Assembly (NCBI GenBank): GCA_018398575.1
Contig: JAGTXZ010000005.1
Span: forward strand, 1,612,001-1,676,000
Direction of reading: 5' to 3'
Length of the DNA stretch: 64,000 nt
Source of the DNA: Ampelomyces quisqualis
Taxonomy: Eukaryota > Ascomycota > Dothideomycetes > Pleosporales > Phaeosphaeriaceae
Shown here piece by piece: positions 1 to 11,200 of this stretch; position 1 is the stretch's first letter; each line of letters opens with the position of its first letter. The notes below the pieces were generated by a model that saw only the letters and a list, made by a program, of their open reading frames with translations, had not been told where the DNA came from and did no database searches. The translations under genes were made by a program, and so were the position numbers.

Positions 1-449
1 CGTCGAGGTTGGCCCACGTCTCGCCAATCAGCTCCGTCTTCTTGTCGTCGTTGAACACGGAGATCTTCAGGCGGTGGTAGTCGGGCGAGTCGTGCACGGT
101 GAAGCGGAGCTCCTGGTCCCTGGCGCGCATGTCAGTCGGGCCCCTGGAGCAGCGAGGCTCGCCAGCGTCAACACCCACCACTTGGGCGTCTGCCCCCCGC
201 GCTTGTCCGTCGTCGTCTTCTTCGCTTCCTTGGCCAGGCGCGCGGCGCAGTACGGGTCTTGCTTTCCCATGGCTTTCCTCTGCGCCCCGTGTCAGCCGGC
301 GTCATGGTGCAGTGCATGCCCACGACGGCACTTACGTTGGGGAGGTTTTTGGCTCGGTCGATGATGGCCACGAGGGTGCCGATCACGGGGCCGTCGACCG
401 ACATGTCGGCGAAGATGGCGGCCGCGTGGTTGACTGTCCGTGTCGCCAT
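1..449 (-). CDS. C2-domain protein, Inn1/Fic1 (ingression) type, 5' part
   Basis: The 5' end of a gene that runs off the left edge. Three exons are visible: 449-336, 279-179 and 119-1. The introns are 335-280 (56 nt) and 178-120 (59 nt), both GT-AG. The spliced protein begins MATRTVNHAAAIF and continues through GTLVAIIDRAKNLPNRKAMG, KQDPYCAARL, TPKWDQELRFTVHD and FNDDKKTELIGETW. This is the first half of a C2 beta-sandwich: the first strand, the DPY calcium-loop region and the W-x-x-E-x-x-F core. The N-terminal position of the C2 domain and these words resemble fungal Inn1/Fic1 proteins, which act at the division septum with the contractile ring. That assignment is from family knowledge; the proline-rich C-terminus expected of Inn1/Fic1 lies outside the window. 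Confidence 0.8.
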
Positions 450-560
450 GGCGCGCGGCGAGGGTATATCAGAGTCGCTCGAGGGACATGCGCTGCAATC
501 GCACTGTGAGGCGGCGACGGCAAAAGAGTGGCTGCCCCGAGTACATGAACGAATGCGGTA

Positions 561-650
561 GCTGGGGTGCTGGGGTGCTGGGGTACGGATAGTGGTACTA
601 TGTAGTAGTAGTAGTAGTAGTAGTAGGGCGGCTGTGCGGCTGTGCGGCTG
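561..650. repeat. Cluster of three short tandem repeats in a promoter region
   Basis: Three simple repeats follow each other upstream of the C2 gene. They are GCTGGGGT x3 (561-584), TAG x8 (603-626) and CGGCTGTG x2.7 (629-650). The last unit recurs at about 22,697-22,718, in the intergenic region downstream of Arp1. Confidence 0.85.
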
Positions 651-1133
651 TTGTGTTGACATTATTGTGCCAGGTACCAGGTGCCAGCCTCACGACGCCT
701 CCAACCTCCCCACACATGCCAATTGGCCGGCGCGCCACAAAGCCCCTTGCGCTTGTGGCAATCCGAATCATGCCCTGCCCTGCGGCTCTGCAACATGTCA
801 TGCTTCCCAGGTCGCCAAAGCAACCGCAAGCCCGGACATGTCCCGCGCGCCAGGTTGCACATCAAGACAGGTTTCTTATAGCCTCCCTCGACCATGACAC
901 GTCGCTGGCGGCAGTTCCTGGCGCGTGGTGTCAACACATGGACATCTCATACGCGAATCCCATGGGGCCGAGTCAGCTCGTCGTCGTGTTATTCGCCATG
1001 GACCATAGCGTCTGTCCATGCTCCCCACCAGGCACGGCGCCGTCGTTATGTAATGGCAGGGCTGCTGTCTCGTGACAGCGCGCCACGCGTCACGTCACCC
1101 CGCTGCCCGCAACTCAGCCCTGACACCCCCACT

Positions 1134-2312
1134 ATGCCGACGCACACTCCCTCACCGCACCGCTTCCTGGCCCCCAGCACCGCTCCAACGCAAAAGCCCA
1201 AGCCCAAACCACCCTCGACTCTCCGCAACAACTTCGTGGCCACTACATCCCAGTCTGCAGCCGGAACAAGAGGCGTCTCCAGCTCACAGACTCACAACAA
1301 TGCACGCGCAAAGCGCTTTGTGGTCACGCCACACTGCCGTTCCCACAGCGCAGAAGAGAAAACGCGGGACCAGGGAGGTGGCGCGCGCGTGCTGTCGCAT
1401 ACGCACTTCACCCCTCGACCAAAGCCAAGGAGGAAGTTGGAGCGCATAGAGAGCATTGGAGATACGTCACCATCAAGTCTCAACGCGCCCCCGATCGACC
1501 ATGACGGCCCTAGCATGGTGCAGACTGTGGAACACAGCCTCACCTTTGGCGACGGAGTGCCGAACGCGCATGAGGCCGACGGGGAGGAAGATGAGAATCT
1601 CTTCCTAACAGAACAGCGCAGCAAGCGACGTCGCATATCCCCAGCCTCCTCATCTATATCGGGCCAGCCCTCTGAGCCCACCACACCCGTAGCACCACCG
1701 CATAACAGCACTACTCACCGCTTCCTTGTGCCACCGCCACGTACGCCCGCATTGTTCACCACTTCCGCACCGCACCGCCCAGCTTTCATCCTCCCACCAC
1801 AACCTACTTCTCCACCCAAACCATCAAGATCGATACCAGAAGTATTCTCGCCCTCACGCAAGACCCAAAAGTATATTCCCAACGGCCTCGCATCGACGCT
1901 ACAAGGATGGATCATCGAAACCGCCAACACAGGATTCGCCGCACACGAGCGCAACACAGGTGGCGGCGTTGTCTGCGCCAGGGACAGGGAAGATGGCGTC
2001 CGACTCAAAATGCGTGTAAAAGCTGCTTCTTCATCTGGTTCCAATGTGGACGGCGGCGTGGAATGCTTCCCTGGGTACTTTGTTTTCGTACAAGGCGATA
2101 CCGAGCCTGGGTTGTACTCTGTCTCCCGTGCACCCGGTGTTGCCATCAACAATGGCGAGTTAAAAGTAGTGCTTGCTGGCCAAGGAGGTGCAAGGAGTGC
2201 AGGTGGTGTGAGCATCAGGATTGGTGGTGTTGTGGGGATACGAGCGCCCATGTGGGATGTTGATATAGCAGGTGAGAAATGGATGGTTGGCGTGGACTGG
2301 GTCTTGTTGTAG
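1134..2312 (+). CDS. Hypothetical Pro/Ser-rich protein with conserved-looking C-terminus
   Basis: A single-exon model of 392 residues starting at the ATG at 1134. The frame stays open upstream to 894, but that part looks like untranslated leader, so 1134 (MPTHTPSPHRFLAP) is preferred. Residues 1-260 are low-complexity and rich in Pro, Ser and Thr, with a basic KRRRIS patch that could be a nuclear signal. A short motif occurs twice, PHRFLAP and THRFLVPP. From about residue 265 the protein looks folded: LQGWIIETANTG, then a beta-rich segment ending in VVGIRAPMWDVDIAGEKW and VGVDWVLL at the stop. An OB-like fold is conceivable, but I do not recognise the family and assign no function. It is divergent from the C2 gene. 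Confidence 0.65.
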   Translation: MPTHTPSPHRFLAPSTAPTQKPKPKPPSTLRNNFVATTSQSAAGTRGVSSSQTHNNARAKRFVVTPHCRSHSAEEKTRDQGGGARVLSHTHFTPRPKPRRKLERIESIGDTSPSSLNAPPIDHDGPSMVQTVEHSLTFGDGVPNAHEADGEEDENLFLTEQRSKRRRISPASSSISGQPSEPTTPVAPPHNSTTHRFLVPPPRTPALFTTSAPHRPAFILPPQPTSPPKPSRSIPEVFSPSRKTQKYIPNGLASTLQGWIIETANTGFAAHERNTGGGVVCARDREDGVRLKMRVKAASSSGSNVDGGVECFPGYFVFVQGDTEPGLYSVSRAPGVAINNGELKVVLAGQGGARSAGGVSIRIGGVVGIRAPMWDVDIAGEKWMVGVDWVLL

Positions 2313-2872
2313 TGGACGCAAGACCGAGCACTGCCCGATGCAGGTTCCGATATGTGACATATTTCCAGCCAAGGCACGGCATGCAGTATATCATGGTGCA
2401 TATCTGGTGAGCTTTTTCTCTACACTTGGTACATTCCATGCCTGCACATCTCCTCATTCGACAACGCCAGACATAGTTCATCTCATCCTGGGGTCTTGGC
2501 TTAGCGTCTCGTTCATGTCCCCTTCGTGACTGCTTCTCCCCGCTGCTCCAGAGCGCCGTCTCCAAGCTCCAGACTTGGTTGACGCGCTGTGCATGGCCGT
2601 CTCTGCACCCAGGCAAGATGTTTCTTCTCGAGCCCTTGGGGTTACCCGACCATGATCAGCGGCCGGGCCATTCCAGATTTTTGTCAGAGGAGCGAGGTGA
2701 CGTGATTGAGTTTCGCGTTCAGTGGTTGTGTCGTGCCTGCCCATTGTAGGAGAGACGCGTTAGAAGCGCGTAGTGAGTGAGGGAAGGAGCAACGGAGTGA
2801 TACAGATCTTAACGAACTCTAGGCCGTGCCGGTGCCAGGCGGAGCTCCTGAATTTTATTCTGGTGGCACTCA

Positions 2873-3022
2873 TACCGCTCCCTGGCGCATGCAAGTGAGA
2901 CTGACTAGGATTCGAGGATATACTCGAACTGGCTCTGATCCGGTATCAATTGTGTTTATTTAAGTCATCACCGTACCAGGCCCGATTGAAGCTTTTGCTG
3001 GTGTGCGCCAGGAAGAAGTGTA
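2873..3022. mobile_element. Mariner-like MITE, copy 1
   Basis: A 150-bp element flanked by TA at both ends. Its left end reads TACCGCTCCCTGGCGCATGC and its right end, reverse-complemented, reads TACACTTCTTCCTGGCGCAC, an imperfect terminal inverted repeat. The first 37 bp match the reverse complement of 34,457-34,493 with six differences, all transitions. The block CTGATCCG and the end word GCCAGGAAG are also shared. Small size, no coding capacity and TA flanks suggest a Tc1/mariner-type MITE. Confidence 0.6.
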
Positions 3023-3145
3023 TCAATCATCAGGGCTGCTGTAGTGGTTCAGTTGAGGCTTGCCTTCTCCTGGGTTCGCGCGGTACGTAACCCTGGTTGA
3101 GAGCTGGTAGCGTCCAAAGTACCAGAGAATGATCAGAATTCTGAG

Positions 3146-3152
3146 TATAAAT
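3146..3152 (+). promoter_or_regulatory. TATA box
   Basis: TATAAAT lies 89 bp before the ATG at 3241 and is followed by a CT-rich leader. It overlaps the earlier in-frame ATG at 3151, which argues that 3241 is the true start of the downstream gene. Confidence 0.5.
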
Positions 3153-3240
3153 GGTCCAGAGATTCTTCCAGAGACTAACTGTGCCTGAGTTCCTCCATTC
3201 TTCACTACCATCACTCCACTTACGCAAGCACTTTCTCCCC

Positions 3241-3774
3241 ATGTCATCCATCACCTCTTCATGTTGGGCATGTCAATCTTCTGTCGAGAACGGGCAAGGC
3301 ACTTGTCGCATATGCTCAACTCCCTATCTTCGAAAAGTACCAATGCCGAAACCTCGAAATGCTATACGACCACGAGGCTTGCCCTCCATGTCCACATCTA
3401 GTCTACTACGTCTCTATTCGCTCTATTGCTACAACAAAGCATCAATCGGCAGAGCACTCGCAGATTTCCGCACCATGAATGCAAGAGCACCCACTCCAGA
3501 ACACAACCTTCCTCCGATATTCTTACTTTCGCACGCTCTGCCCCAGGCCATACCAAACATATCTCTTACGGGACCTGAAGGGGCCTATCCAACCATAGAC
3601 TTCAACACCTTTAACGTTCTTAGCAGCGGAGTGCAGAATTTACGCCATCTCCAGGTTCTGCTTCCCCATACGATCGCTAGGAAGAAGCATAAGAGGGGTA
3701 ACAATTGCGTAAGGTGTTGGGAAGCGGCGTGGGCTGACGCATATTTTGCCGAGGGGATGCGGGTGAAGAATTAG
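3241..3774 (+). CDS. Small hypothetical protein with paired CxxC motifs
   Basis: A 177-residue single-exon frame. The in-frame ATG at 3151 sits inside a TATA box, whereas 3241 follows a CT-rich leader typical of filamentous fungi. Near the N-terminus are CWAC and, 12 residues further, CRIC, a spacing that could bind one zinc ion. CVRC near the C-terminus is a third Cys pair. The middle contains a helical stretch and a proline-rich stretch. There is no signal peptide. I do not recognise the family. Support is the open frame, the promoter layout and the Cys pattern only, so it may be a lineage-specific gene or a chance frame. Confidence 0.4.
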   Translation: MSSITSSCWACQSSVENGQGTCRICSTPYLRKVPMPKPRNAIRPRGLPSMSTSSLLRLYSLYCYNKASIGRALADFRTMNARAPTPEHNLPPIFLLSHALPQAIPNISLTGPEGAYPTIDFNTFNVLSSGVQNLRHLQVLLPHTIARKKHKRGNNCVRCWEAAWADAYFAEGMRVKN

Positions 3775-5265
3775 ATGAACCGCAATCAGAAGAAGCATGG
3801 AATAAAGACGAGGTCAAACAGAGCATGTTGAGAAGCGCAAGGTCATGGCGGTAGTCAGCAGGGCCTTGGGACTCAGACCTAGATATGAAGTTTTCTATGG
3901 TTGATGGACATGATGGATGAAACATGAGCTGACTATAAATCAAAATGCATTTGCGCTTGTACGTGCAGCTTGGAGACTACACGTGGACGTGGATGCTTGG
4001 GCACGTGACCTGAGCTTGTTCGAGTAAAGCCGATTTGATCGCCTTTCCTTACTTGAGTCTTGCAGCGTATTGCTGGCCACCGATTCCATCGTTTGCTCAA
4101 CACATCGACAAGTCATCTCGATTCGATAGGGTCGATCCAAACCGAGGGCTTGACACGTGCAAGCTTGACATTCGCCAATGTCCTCGATTTCCGAGATACT
4201 CCCTTCTTCTCATCAGCCTCGATAGCCGCTGGGTATTTCCCCACGCCGTCATGACCGGATGCACGTCATCAATACTAGGGCCCGGCATAGATTGGATATT
4301 GCGAAGGTTCACCTGCATGGCGATCCGGACCGGCGACAGGTGTGCCGTGCACGGCTGGTCCTCTTTGACCGCAGTTCAAGTACACTGTTGTACGCTGGTC
4401 TCGGCAGAATACTGCGAGGGTCTGTGACGTGCGTTATGAGAAGACCACGTTGTACACCGGAATGATGGTGGAGCAGAACGCTGGTGGGCCGGGCATTTTT
4501 CGCTTCGACTGCTTCGAGCCCTAGCGTCTTTCGCATTGTTACTGACGTGTGACGTGGCTCTCGCGCTCCCACAACACCACCCGCCATCAACTTGGACTTA
4601 GCCATGAATTGCTCAATGCATCGCCACCCTTTGGGCCGCCAGGAATGACTTGTACGCGCGAGCGCCATTGGCATGGCCCACGTCTCCCGCCGGTGCGAAC
4701 ACAACGTTGTGTACAACAAATGCTGCATATCGACCTGCAGCTAGGTACCATGGCACCAATGACCAGAACGCCTTCGTGGCGCGAGCCCACCGGCCGCATA
4801 TCATATTCCCTCACTTTGGGCGAACGACGTTCCCCTACGTGGTCCAATGGTAGGTACATGCCAAGCTTGCTTTTCCCAGCATCAGCCTGGGGAGCACACG
4901 CGTCTGCCAACGTGAAGCTTACCGGACCTTCTGCAACATCATGCCAGACTTTGACTTGTCATCTCTCAGTCTTGTATCGTGACGCTTTCTTGCATCTTTC
5001 TTTCGTCAATCCACATCGCTCCGTTTCAGTGTCGCCCATTGAGCCACGCAACACGCACCTCCACACTGGTATACTTTCCCTCTGATCGGCTTGCTTCTCA
5101 TTCGTCTCTCCGCAATCAATCCTTAGACCCGACGTTTATGTTGCCGTTGCACCCTCGACGTATGTTTAATCAGCCATGGAACGACGTCAACGCAAGATAT
5201 AGTCTGTAGCACAAAGCGTCCAAGTCCAGGAACTCGAGATTCAGTATTGCGAATTGAACCCAAAT
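3775..5265. other. Intergenic, no supported gene
   Basis: About 1.5 kb of mixed short frames on both strands with no coherent composition or splice structure. The last 300 bp are CT-rich and probably hold the promoter and leader of the giant acidic-protein gene. Confidence 0.6.
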
Positions 5266-8200
5266 ATGCGTTCATTCGCGACGGTTTCGATATCGCCCTG
5301 GGCAAACCCTTACAATGGCGCGACCAACACAGGCCAGAACTACTACACGGCCACGGCCGACCCAACGAAGCCTGTCTATCGACGAATTGTAGCACCACCA
5401 GCACCAAATTTCTTCCATCCGGGTATTGAGCAAGTCATTGATGACAGTGATGATGAAGCTGGTAGGTGTAGAAACGGCGTGTTGTTGACTTGTTCCATTC
5501 ATGCTGAACAGATGTAGGCGGTGCTCCGGTTGAACCGACTGCTCCACCAAAAGATGCTGCATCGCCAGTCACGCCTATAGCATCACCGCCACCACCTCCA
5601 ACTCCTGTCGATGCTGCGGATGCCCAGGTCACAGCTTCTACTGATGATGCACCACTGCCTCCTTCTCCTCCTACACCACCATCTCCACGACCGCCACAGT
5701 CAAGTGATGGAGACGCCGATGCACCGGCAATTGAAGTTATCACGCAAAGCTGTAGTAGTATTGAAGGAGGCACGAATGTCGTGGTGGGCGATGCTAGTGC
5801 TGACCGCGAAGTTACGATCGTTGATATCAAAGATGCGGACAACAAAGAAGTGTCTGCGCCATTGCCTGCACCTACCCCTGATCCCCTACTAACAGATAGC
5901 CCTACGACTTCGACTTCGCCATTGTGTGTCGACTCCGTACCTGAGCCCTCTGTTGTTGGGAGTGAGAAGAGTGGTGAGTCCGAGCAGGCCGCTCAAGCAG
6001 TCCCGAAATCCCCTGTTTTTAAATCTGTGCACTTTGCGTCTGACACGAAAGACCCAGACGCTGGTAACAGCAAGAGGAAGAAGAAAATGCTAATTGGCAA
6101 GGGGAAACCCTACGCCTTTGTACGGATGAGGGACCCCCCGACTCCTTCTTCCCCTACTTCCAAAGACGAAAAGAAGAAGATCGTCGACAAAGCTCTCAAG
6201 AAGAAGGAGAGACGACCCTCCTTCCTCTCCATTTCTTCTGCTGAAAGATCTGCTGGAAAAGAAGGACTGGTGCCGTCGTTGAAGAAACCTAGCAAAACGG
6301 AGGATCGAAAGCAGAAGAAGATCTTACAGGAAAAGACGGTCAAGGTCGACAAGAGCGAGCCAAATGGCGAATCACCGAGCAGCACAGACAGGGTGGTCTT
6401 AGAAGACAGTTCATCAGTCGTAGAGGCAGCAGACAGTGTCATTACTACAGAGTCTATGGATGCATCTTCTGAGAGCCAAGACGTTGTTAGCGAGGAAGCT
6501 GCCCCAACAGTCGCTTCCCCGCCACCACCACCATCATCTGACGAAAGGGGTTCTGAGACACCAGAATTCAGCCTAGAAGACGCTGGGCCTCTACCGTCAC
6601 CGCCACCACCACCTCCACCACTGATTGATGCAGAATCTTCGCCGATGGAAGAGGCCAGCAATGTCGAAATTGCGCCATCAGAAGAGCCATCATCAGGAGC
6701 GCCATCATCAGAAGCGCCATCTTTAGAAGAGCCACCCTCAGAAGAGCCGCCATCAGAGGGGCTATTATCAGAGGAGCCATCATCAGAGGAGCCATCATCA
6801 GAAGAGCCACCCTCAGAAAAGCCACCCTCAGAAGAGCCACCCTCAGAAGAGCCACCCTCAGAAGAGCCGCCATCAGAGGAGCCATCATCAGAAGAGCCAC
6901 CCTCAGAAGAGCCACCCTCAGAAGAGCCACCCTCAGAAGAGCCGCCATCAGAGGAGCCATCATCAGAGGAGCCATCATCAGAGGCCATCATCAGAAGAGC
7001 CACCCTCAGAGCAACCACCCTCAGAAGAGCCACCCTCAGAAGAGCTACCCTCAGAAGAGCCACCCTCAGAAGAGCCGCCATCAGAGGGCCATCATCAGAG
7101 GAGCCATCATCAGAGGAGCTACCCTCAGAAGAGCCACCCTCAGAAGAGCCACCCTCAGAAGAGCCGCCATCAGAGGAGCCATCATCAGAGGAGCCATCAT
7201 CAGAGGAGCCATCATCAGAAGAGCCACCCTCAGAAGAGCCACCCTCAGAAGAGCTACCCTCAGAAGAGCCACCCTCAGAAGAGCCGCCATCAGAGGAGCC
7301 ATCATCAGAAGAGCCACCCTCAGAAGAGCCACCCTCACAAGAGCCACCCTCAGAAGAGCCATTATCAGAAGAGCCACCCTCAGAAGAGCCATCATCAGAA
7401 GAGCTGCCCTCGGAAGTCGCCCAGACGGTTGTCGAAGAGACTCAGATCGTGGAGGACCCTGCAGCTGAGCAAGGCGTTGCAGTTAAAGAAGCCACACCTG
7501 TGGAAATAGAAGAAAACTCCGGCAACCTTCTTTCCGCAGAAGAGACGCCGTCGCTATCGGTGCCATCAGTGGAGATCATTGAAGAGGAGACCAATACCAC
7601 AGATAGTAATGATTGCCAAAGCGAGGACCCAGCTCCGTCGAAAGAATCAGATGAGGCTGCACCGCTCGATGTCGACGCGGACGCGAACGAGCAGACTGCT
7701 GCAGAAGAAGAGCCTCATTCGCCAGTGCTGGATGAAGCTGCTTCTGGCGAACTCCAAGATGATGAACTGTGTGAAAAGCCTGACACAAAAAACGAGTCGC
7801 TACCACATGTGAATAGTGGGCTCAGTGACAGACCAGCCGCACCCACTTCTCTCGACATCGCGGACGACGCGAAGCCAGATGCTGAGCACGCAGAAGCTCC
7901 GACACCAGGCAGCATCCCGTATACGCAAAGCGAACAAGAACTAGTCGATGCCCCTGTCAGTGAGGTTGTTGAAGAAGATGATTCACAGCCCGACAGCACC
8001 CAGGCCTGTGCACCCTCAGATTTCGAGCCTGCTCAAATGTCGCAAACCCCTGATCCAGCAGATGACGAGACTGCAGGCGCAGAGACTACTACCCCAGACC
8101 AGTCTGGCAATCTCCAAGAGTCCGAAACCCCGAGGTCTTGCGAGAACCACACCGAAACCAAAACTTCAACAGCAGAAGCCTCGGACGCTAGTCCAGAGAC

Positions 8201-11200
8201 GTCAACAGGAGAAGAGTCTGTGTCTCCATCAGAACTAGGAGCAGCGGTAGCACTTGGGGAGGAGCCCGCTGTAAACAAGGAAGGTTCTGTGGTCGATGCT
8301 ACTGAGTCAATGGATAACAGCGCGAAAACCGATTCGTTGCCAGATAGAGGGTTGATTGAAGAACCTGCGCTTGAGGCACCAGCTGCTGAAGGCATGATCG
8401 TGCAAAACAATGGTCAGGCAGAGGCTATAGCAGATGAGTCTGTATCTACAGATGAGCCAGCGTCTGCAGAAGAAGTTACGGAAGTCCCACCAACGGCCAG
8501 CCCTGTAGTAGATGATACGGAGCCTAACGTAGAGGAGCAAGAATCTCAGGACAAAGCCCCGGTACAGATTGAATCATCCCCGCCATGTGAGCTGTCCGCA
8601 ACTGATGAGCCAATCGAGGACCAATGGCTGGTAGTTGACGCAGAAGTCACACAACCTACTCAGGATCCGGACAACTGTACTGAAGCGTCCAGTGACGTCA
8701 AAGATGACAGTGCGCCATTACTAGAACCAGAGTCGGTTTCACTTGGATCCTCAGAGGAGCAGTTGGGGACTTCAGCCAACGAAAACGTGGAAGTCGCTGC
8801 AGAAGACGAATCGGCCTCTACCACAGTCTCGAAGAAAGGCAAAGAGAAGAAAAAGGGGAAGAAGAACAAGGCAGCAATGCCGTCCTCATTACCGGACGCC
8901 GTCATTCCTGCCGAAAATTCAGCAGTATCAGAGTCGGTGGTAGCAATTGATGAGGCGGTCGTCAAACAGGCGAGCGAGGCTTCAAAGTCTGAACCCAGTC
9001 CAGAGGATAGCGACGGCTCAGACTTTATTCTGGAAGACGCAATTGCTAGCCAAGATCTAGAAGTAACGACTGATAGTGACTTACCCGATGCAAACGAGAG
9101 TAAAGATGTCGTTGCGGAGGTAGCAGCGCTTGATAACTTGCCTGCCACTAACGCCGTCGACACTTTTTCAAACACCGTTGAGGTCGCTGAAAATGCTTCT
9201 GAAGCACTTGCGGCCGGCGATAGTCCTAACACTTCTTCACAAAACGAGGACGTGGGAGGTCAACACGACACGCAACAAGAGCAAAAAGAAACTCCTGCAA
9301 TATCTAAGAGCGAAGCTGCAGCTGCAGACGCAATGTCTGACGCTAAGCTGGAGTCCAGGAACGCTGAGGCTGGAGCACAACCCGAGATGGAACCCGATGC
9401 AGGTGAGGGCGAAGCTGAAGCGACCGACGGTGCTCTACCGTTCGAATCTGAACCGCGAACAACAGAGATGGTGAATGCAGATAGTGAAGCGACAGGGGAG
9501 CCTGATGAGAAACAAGACTCACAAGAGGAAGACACATCAGCACCCAATAAAGGCAACCTGAACAATGAATCCGAACTTTCAGAAGTGGGTGTCACCATGG
9601 CGGGCGGACCTGACCTCGATCAGGACATGCGAGGAGATATGGCCCCGGAAGAGGAGACAACAGCCACACCAAAACAGAGCACAAATGAAAGTCTCTCGGA
9701 GGATGATGTTGAGGCGCCGCAAGACACGATCGAGGCAATCGACGACACTTTGGAGGCTGAGAATCCTGTAGAATCTCTGCCTCAGGCAGGGAACATTCTT
9801 CCCACCGCAGAGGCAACCAAAGACTCTGCTCAGGATCATACACCTGAAACGGAATCCCCCGTACATGCTGAAGAGACTGATGCAGATGTGCCCGTTGTAA
9901 TCTCGGTCGTGCAAGGCGAAGACACGCCGATAATGAAGAATGACGACACTACAAGCGAGCAAAACCCAGGATCCACGACACCTGAAAACAAACACCTAGG
10001 CGCACAGCCATCTGAAGGTACGTTCAAAACTTCTCTTTCTTCCAGTGCACTCTCTTCCGTTGGCGTCGCGTGGCATATCTCGACCGGCCCAAACCAAAAC
10101 TTGCACCTGAGAAAGCCGATGGAGCGCATCCAGTTGTGCGTGCCAGCACACCACACTCGGCCTGTCCACGTTGTCACGTGTATAAGCTTCGTTGAGTTGG
10201 CCTTGGGCTGCAACGCATGCAAGCGGCGTGCGTTGTTTCTCTTCACGCTAGTCCAATTGGGATTCTTTGCTTCCCGGGATCTCCGTCCTGACAAGCGCTG
10301 TCGCCTCACTTTTTTTATTTTTCTTTCGCATACAGCCAGCACACACACTATCACACGAACTGCACTTCGTCGCGCAGGATTCACATACAACCAAGCCACT
10401 AACCCGATGCAGACTCAACAGCAGCTTCTGATGTGGGCTCAGAAGATCAAAGCGCGAAAAACCAACCTCATGTGACGGATGAGATAGCGGTAACTTCTCT
10501 TCCTGAGAGCGCTGATGAGTCACTGGCTGGCCAGGATACTGCTGTTGAAAACGTACCACCCAACTTTGACGCAGACCCAGAGATAGAAACAAAGGACACA
10601 GAATCCGAGGATAGCAATGGCAGTGTGACAAAGCCAGAAAACACTGCACCAGCTGTGTCCGCGGTAGATATGGCCGAGGGTCAAGAGCCTATTACTGTCG
10701 AGGTAAGTGTTCCCTTATCGAATGCATATGCTGCCGCCCTCGGTGAAACTTTGCAGTATCAAACGAACTGCCTATCGTTGAGCTAACGCTGTCATAGGTC
10801 GTGGACGGGACCCTGTCAGCCAACAAGGACACAATTGCGGTCCAGGACGCCGCCGCTGCTCACGACGATGTTGGCAGTACCATCGACACGACATCTGGTG
10901 AGGAAACTGATTCGGGCTCCGAAGTTTCCTCACTCACCCCTGCGCTTCTTGAAGAGCATGAGTCCCAGGCTGTGATGATCCCAGAGCAAACCACTATTGC
11001 TGGATCCGAGTTACAGCCCGATGGTTCCGTTGACGCAAGCCATGAGATCGAGACTGAGTCGTCAGTTGCAAGCGCACACGAAGACGCAACTGAAAATGCG
11101 GCGGTCCCGGAGCTAAATGCGGAGCCGATTGCTGTTGTAGCCGAAGAAGCAGGAAGGAAAGAGGATCATGAAGCCGCTATCGTCGAGCCTCCTGTTCCGA

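Noticed and set aside
168..662. A 164-codon minus frame covering the C2 gene start
   Set aside because: Only the part from ATG 449 is coding, and it leaves this frame at the first intron. The upstream poly-Leu comes from the TAG microsatellite.
2880..2970. tRNA-like words (ATTCGAGG, TACTCGAAC) near 2.9 kb
   Set aside because: No A-box/B-box pair with cloverleaf pairing. The stretch is part of the mariner-like MITE.
4035..5085. Overlapping plus- and minus-strand frames up to 178 codons
   Set aside because: Mixed composition, no motifs and no splice structure. The region is best explained as the promoter of the giant gene.
6110..7395. Long minus-strand open frames (323 and 104 codons) opposite the giant gene
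   Set aside because: They exist only because the 15-bp repeat and its flanks lack antisense stops. Their translation is a simple repeat, and they have no promoter or splice signals.
6677..7415. CRISPR-like direct repeat array
   Set aside because: The units are contiguous 15-nt coding repeats without spacers, in a eukaryotic gene.
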